From: Photobacterium salinisoli
Lineage (GTDB): Bacteria; Pseudomonadota; Gammaproteobacteria; Enterobacterales; Vibrionaceae
Direction: 5' to 3'
Length of the DNA: 64,000 nt
Assembly: GCF_003614885.1 (NCBI RefSeq)
Contig: NZ_QZMS01000011.1
Span: forward strand, 682,001 to 746,000
Shown: in pieces, positions 60,295 to 64,000 of the stretch
Position numbering within the stretch: the first letter of the stretch is position 1
Layout of the letters: every line of letters begins with the position of its first letter
Translations under genes and position numbers: made by a program
The notes under the pieces: model-generated
The model's input: the letters and a program-made list of their open reading frames with translations, nothing else
Database searches by the model: none
Told to the model about the DNA's origin: nothing

Positions 60295-61896
60295 ATGAGC
60301 CATTCTGCGCAGGGTAGGGCTGGTCGTGAGGCTAGCTTGCAATCGCTATTTCATTCAATGTTCCTGAAGCGAACATTGATCAAACTCGCTGTCTTTGCTG
60401 TCATCTGGCTGCTTTTAGCCAGTCAGTTCGAGTTCTTCGAGCACTTTACGCTTTGGGTTGAGCAATACCGTCAATTCGGACTGGGTGCTTTCATTTCGCT
60501 CCTGTTCGTTTTGCCTTTCGCTCTCGTGGCACTGAGCTGGCGACGGCTCAGCCAGATGAATATCATGCTGAAAGCCGGTGAGCGGGACAAAGCCGCTATG
60601 TACAAACTGGCCATGCATGATGCACTGACCGCACTGCCGAACCGGCTGTATTTTTCACAGCAGCTTGAGACCGCCCTTCAGCATGCCGGCGATAACGATG
60701 CCTGTGTTGCCGTGTTAATGATGGACTTAAACAAATTCAAGCAGATCAATGATGCTTACGGCCACATTGTGGGCGATGAACTGCTGGTGGCAACGGCCGG
60801 GCGGCTGAAGCATTTGTTGCGCATGCATGACACCATCGCCAGGCTGGGCGGGGATGAATTTGCACTGATCCATGTTGGCGGGCAAGAGCCGGATGAAGCA
60901 TCGGCCCTGGCTTCCCGAATTATCAAAGCGATGTCCGAACCCTACCATATTCGCGGACAGCAGATTCTGGCAGGTGTGAGCATTGGTATTGCCATGTCTA
61001 ATCATGATATTGAACCTGTCGATTTGCTGCGGGCCGCAGATACTGCCATGTACCGCGCCAAGATGGACGGCGGCTCGACGTTTTGTTTCTTTGATACCCG
61101 GATGGACGAACAGTTAAAACAAAGGCAACTGCTGGAAAGAGACCTACGCAAGGCCATGGCGCAAGATCTGCTCGAACCTTATTATCAACCAGTGTTTGAT
61201 TTGAAAAACAGCCAGTTGCAGGGATTTGAAGCATTGCTGCGCTGGCGTCATCAGCGCGAAGGCATGGTGTCTTCGCAGGAATTTATGCCGGTTGCTGAAG
61301 ATGCCGGATTGATTCAGGCGCTGGGGGACTGGGTGCTCAAGCAGGCGTGTATGGCCGCGAGGGATTGGCCAGAAGAAACGAGCATTGCTGTCAATATCTC
61401 TGCTCAGCAACTGAAACCGGACACTTTCTGCCAGACCGTACTGGAAGCGTTGCAGGAGTCCGGGCTTGAGCCAGGACGCCTTGAAATAGAACTGACCGCA
61501 AAAACCGTACAGCAGGATCCGCCGAAAGTGCGGGCCATGATGCATGATCTGAAACATATAGGTGTCAGCCTGGTTCTGGATGATTTCGGTAATGGTAATG
61601 CCTGCTTAACCATACTGCGGGATTTTCCTTTCGATAAAGTTAAAATTGCACGCGCCTGTGTTGGCACCCTGCCGGGTTCTGAGGCCAACAAGGCGCTCAT
61701 TCAGTCTGTTGTGGGTATGAGTGGGAGTTTGGGGGTTCAGGTGGCCGTGGTCGGAATTGAAGATGAGGTTCAGCTCTCTGTGGTCAAATCACTGGGCTGT
61801 CAGTACGGCCAGGGCTTCCTGTTAGGGCATCCGCTCAGCAGGCATGCAGCCGGGCGTTTGCTGGTGGGTTTACCGGATAAAGCAGTGGGCAGCTAA
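60295..61896 (+). CDS. membrane GGDEF-EAL protein, active-looking cyclase with degraded EAL
   Basis: A 533-residue inner-membrane signalling protein: two N-terminal hydrophobic helices (LIKLAVFAVIWLLLASQ and FGLGAFISLLFVLPFALVAL), a GGDEF domain (about 95-265) and an EAL domain (about 275-520). The cyclase site is intact (RLGGDEFALIHV) with the inhibitory I-site RxxD five residues before it (LLRMHDTIARLGGDEF). In the EAL half, FEALLRWRH and VLDDFGNGNA remain. The metal- and catalysis-linked residues are changed: ELTAKT instead of ELTES, KIAR instead of KIDR, and VAVVGIE instead of VIAEGVE. It probably makes c-di-GMP and does not degrade it. The ATG at 60295 follows GACGAGG; a TTG seven codons earlier is less likely. 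Confidence 0.87.
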   Translation: MSHSAQGRAGREASLQSLFHSMFLKRTLIKLAVFAVIWLLLASQFEFFEHFTLWVEQYRQFGLGAFISLLFVLPFALVALSWRRLSQMNIMLKAGERDKAAMYKLAMHDALTALPNRLYFSQQLETALQHAGDNDACVAVLMMDLNKFKQINDAYGHIVGDELLVATAGRLKHLLRMHDTIARLGGDEFALIHVGGQEPDEASALASRIIKAMSEPYHIRGQQILAGVSIGIAMSNHDIEPVDLLRAADTAMYRAKMDGGSTFCFFDTRMDEQLKQRQLLERDLRKAMAQDLLEPYYQPVFDLKNSQLQGFEALLRWRHQREGMVSSQEFMPVAEDAGLIQALGDWVLKQACMAARDWPEETSIAVNISAQQLKPDTFCQTVLEALQESGLEPGRLEIELTAKTVQQDPPKVRAMMHDLKHIGVSLVLDDFGNGNACLTILRDFPFDKVKIARACVGTLPGSEANKALIQSVVGMSGSLGVQVAVVGIEDEVQLSVVKSLGCQYGQGFLLGHPLSRHAAGRLLVGLPDKAVGS

Positions 61897-61912
61897 ATCG
61901 CTGTTTGCGTTA

Positions 61913-62785
61913 CTACTGGGCCCGGATTTGCTTTTGTCTGTACTGTTCCGGTGTGCATTGCGCATGCCGTTTGAACAGGTTAATAAAAGGCGAAGCCTGA
62001 TGATAACCCAAGGTCAGTGCAATTTCTTTCACAGATAAACCTTTCCTCAATAAATGCAAAGAGTAGATAAATTTTCTCCTTTGCCGCCATTCAATGAAAC
62101 TCATGCCGAGCGTATCCTGGCAATGGCGAGCCAATGTACGCTCAGAGGTATGCAGCTTTTCAGCCCATGCAGCTAACGTCGTGCCATCGGTAGGATTTTT
62201 TTCCAGCGTACGCAGGATAGGTTGCAGGAGTTTGTCTTCAGTGCTGGGCAGAAACTGATCGTGGATACGGGTGTGTCGGAGCTGATCCAGCAAGACGTCG
62301 ATCAGACGCTTATCTTCTGCTGTTTCTGCTACCTGCAACTGGCGGTCGCGCAGATCATTGATTATCGCTTCAATAATAGGATTGATTTCCAGCAGGCAGG
62401 GGAAACTCGGCAACGATTCAGCCAGTGGTTTAATCAGGTTCATTGAGCAGTAATTCATGCTGCGACGCATGTAACTTTCGTGCTCTATGCCGGGTGGTAT
62501 CCAGATCGCGTACTGTGACGGTGACAAAAAGCGTTTCCCTTCGGCGTTTAGCTCCAGAATACCGCCACTGATTAACTGTAACTGCCCCCAGGGGTGCGTA
62601 TGTTTGGGCGTGGTGGTATGAGGGAGAAATGCCTGATGGCCGAAAAACACCTCGCCGGGCGGGTTGTTATCGTCAAACAGCGGGCGGTAGACGTTTTTCA
62701 TTGCGGTATCCTTTGAGAAAAGCTGCCACAAGAGTAATTCCGACGGGCTGTTGTTGGCAAGGGGCTGAAGCGGGTTGCCATCCAT
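61913..62785 (-). CDS. AraC-family transcriptional regulator
   Basis: A 290-residue regulator. The N-terminal cupin domain shows TPKHTHPWGQLQLISGGILE and YAIWIPPGIEHESYMRRS (about 60-105). The C-terminal double helix-turn-helix shows TLAAWAEKLHTSERTLARHC and LSVKEIALTLGYHQASPFIN followed by LFKRHAQCTPEQYR. The ATG at 62783-62785 has AAGGA 4 nt upstream and is preferred over a TTG 15 codons earlier. It is convergent with the GGDEF-EAL gene (17 nt gap) and divergent from the exonuclease gene. Effector and targets unknown. Confidence 0.85.
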   Translation of the reverse strand: MDGNPLQPLANNSPSELLLWQLFSKDTAMKNVYRPLFDDNNPPGEVFFGHQAFLPHTTTPKHTHPWGQLQLISGGILELNAEGKRFLSPSQYAIWIPPGIEHESYMRRSMNYCSMNLIKPLAESLPSFPCLLEINPIIEAIINDLRDRQLQVAETAEDKRLIDVLLDQLRHTRIHDQFLPSTEDKLLQPILRTLEKNPTDGTTLAAWAEKLHTSERTLARHCQDTLGMSFIEWRQRRKFIYSLHLLRKGLSVKEIALTLGYHQASPFINLFKRHAQCTPEQYRQKQIRAQ

Positions 62786-62906
62786 GTTATCCTTCGCCGC
62801 TTTGTTCAAAGCTAATCGTTCAAAACTCAATAATCATCCGTGTTGGTGAGTGTTTACTTTCAGAACTGATGATTATGAAGTTTGGTATGACGGATAATGG
62901 AAAATC

Positions 62907-63449
62907 ATGAATTTTAACCGCATCGTTTGTTTTGATCTTGAAATGTGTTGCTGGAATGAAGACGGTGTCGCCCGAACCGGTGAAATCATTGAAATTGGCG
63001 TGGCTGAACTGAACCTTGAAAAGGGCACGATTTCACGCCGGGCGCAATACTATGTTCAGCCGGAAAACGACGAAATATCGCCCTTCTGTACCGAGCTGAC
63101 GGGCATCAAGCCTGAAGTGGTGGCGCAAAACGGCAAGCCCCTGGCCAGTATTCTGACTGCGCTAGAGCAAAAATTTGGTGGCCGTCATAAAATCTATGCG
63201 GCATGGGGGCGGGATGATGCCATCCTGCGAGCCGAGTGCAAAGCGAAAGATCTGAATGTGCCCTTCAGAGAGTATCTGAATCTGGCCACCTTGTTTAAAC
63301 TGCAGCCGCACGTTAAAAACAAGCGCATCGGGTTACGGGCCGCGATGAGCATGAGCGGACTGGAGTGGGAAGGCCGTCAGCATTCAGGCTATGTTGATGC
63401 TTATAATCTGGCCCGGTTAGCACGTGTCATGCTTTACCCGTCTGAATAA
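62907..63449 (+). CDS. DEDDh-type 3'-5' exonuclease
   Basis: A 180-residue protein of the DnaQ-like (DEDDh) exonuclease superfamily, closest in style to KapD/ERI-1-like RNases. Exo I is IVCFDLEMCCW (D-x-E), Exo II is IYAAWGRDDAILRAECK, and Exo III is HSGYVDAYNLARLAR (H....D). All four acidic ligands and the histidine appear to be in place. ELTGIKPEVV matches the family's second strand region. Substrate (RNA or DNA) unknown. The ATG at 62907 follows GGAAAATC. Monocistronic; probably cytosolic. Confidence 0.87.
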   Translation: MNFNRIVCFDLEMCCWNEDGVARTGEIIEIGVAELNLEKGTISRRAQYYVQPENDEISPFCTELTGIKPEVVAQNGKPLASILTALEQKFGGRHKIYAAWGRDDAILRAECKAKDLNVPFREYLNLATLFKLQPHVKNKRIGLRAAMSMSGLEWEGRQHSGYVDAYNLARLARVMLYPSE

Positions 63450-63697
63450 GTATTGCCGGCAAGTTAGTTGTTATCTCAATAATGCAGGTCACCGTTTGTG
63501 ATGAGCGGTTGCCTGCGCATTTTGCCTGTTCTCCTATTTTGCTTCCTTTTTCCATTTCAGTTCCTTTCTCATTTGTCGTGACCTTACGGTCTGGTGATAA
63601 AAAAATAGCGCTTTCAGGATTATTTTGATTTCCTGCCCGGACGGGCTTAAATCAAATAAGTACCCGGATATCTTTCTCAGAAAGCAGGGAAGCGCCT

Positions 63698-64000
63698 ATG
63701 CCTGTCAGCCACAACCACCAGAGCCATGCAGCAAACGCGGCACGAAACACAGTGCAAAATGCACTGATGACCATGGTGTCTGGCACTGTGGTTGTGGGTG
63801 TGATTTTATTTCTGACCCGGGACTTTTTCTCTCAACTGATTTTTCTTAGCCAGTCAGAAAATCCGGTGCGCAATGTGGCGGTTTTTGCTGCGATCTGGCT
63901 GTTCACCATCGCATCGCTAAAAGCGGTGTTAACGGCCAGACGAACGGCTGTGCATGTTTTATGGAACCTGTTTCTTACCCTGGTTGTGTTTGCTCATTTA
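63698..64000 (+). CDS. membrane protein, partial (runs off the window)
   Basis: An open frame from the ATG at 63698 (GCAGGGA 7 nt upstream) stays open for 101 codons to the window edge. It begins MPVSHNHQSHAANAARNTVQ and contains hydrophobic segments around LMTMVSGTVVVGVILFLTRD, FAAIWLFTIASLKAVL and LWNLFLTLVVFAHL, so it is an inner-membrane protein. The family is not recognised from this part. Confidence 0.65.
   Translation, partial: MPVSHNHQSHAANAARNTVQNALMTMVSGTVVVGVILFLTRDFFSQLIFLSQSENPVRNVAVFAAIWLFTIASLKAVLTARRTAVHVLWNLFLTLVVFAHL

Overview
The window is part of a gammaproteobacterial secondary chromosome, almost certainly Vibrionaceae chromosome II. The anchor is 45.7-51.2 kb: parB2, parA2, a Dam-site-rich origin (ori2) and rctB, the initiator found only on chromosome II of this family. 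The origin has six RctB-type iterons at an exact 23-bp period, a DnaA box and an AT-rich unwinding region. Six parS2-type palindromes lie between 40.7 and 51.6 kb. I cannot fix the genus from sequence alone; Vibrio, Photobacterium, Grimontia and Enterovibrio are all possible.

Region 1 (0-20.7 kb) is an accessory island built on a contact-dependent inhibition (CDI) locus on the minus strand: cdiB, a 2999-residue cdiA with a DNA/RNA non-specific nuclease tip, and a DUF600/YezG-type immunity gene. Downstream is a graveyard of about nine orphan toxin-tail/immunity modules. These are a long cdiA-CT with a WHH nuclease plus SMI1/KNR4 immunity, an Imm70 gene, a DUF2384-like gene behind a RES-like tail, a frameshifted DUF600 gene, and several broken small immunity genes each preceded by a broken toxin tail. 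Scraps of IS256 (mutator) elements sit between modules. A 0.49-kb direct repeat shared by cdiA and the long orphan could allow toxin swapping by recombination.

Region 2 (21-32.4 kb) is metabolic: a second-chromosome acetate kinase, a hexapeptide acetyltransferase, a Sel1-repeat protein, the divergent ohr/ohrR peroxide pair with two palindromic operators, and a proline-use cluster (putP, an ALDH-like gene, putA, putR).

Region 3 (32.4-45.6 kb) holds a cluster of RctB-type 12-mers plus 39-mer-like motifs 15 kb from ori2, an auxin-efflux-carrier-type transporter, a putative manganese exporter, a candidate structured RNA, a PAS-LuxR regulator, pdxH, a dctB/dctD-like two-component pair whose regulator lacks the GAFTGA loop, a FapA/DUF342 protein and tmcA.

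Region 4 (51.2-64 kb) has an RND efflux operon, a fasciclin protein, an exported beta-helix-like protein, an NlpE-like lipoprotein, a PEP-CTERM protein, a GGDEF-EAL protein with a degraded EAL site, an AraC regulator, a DEDDh exonuclease and a truncated membrane gene at the edge.

Replication and segregation functions work together around 45-52 kb: RctB binds the iterons, ParB2 binds the parS2 sites, and the distal site cluster at 32.5-33.9 kb probably modulates RctB availability. The CDI island is an independent competition module.
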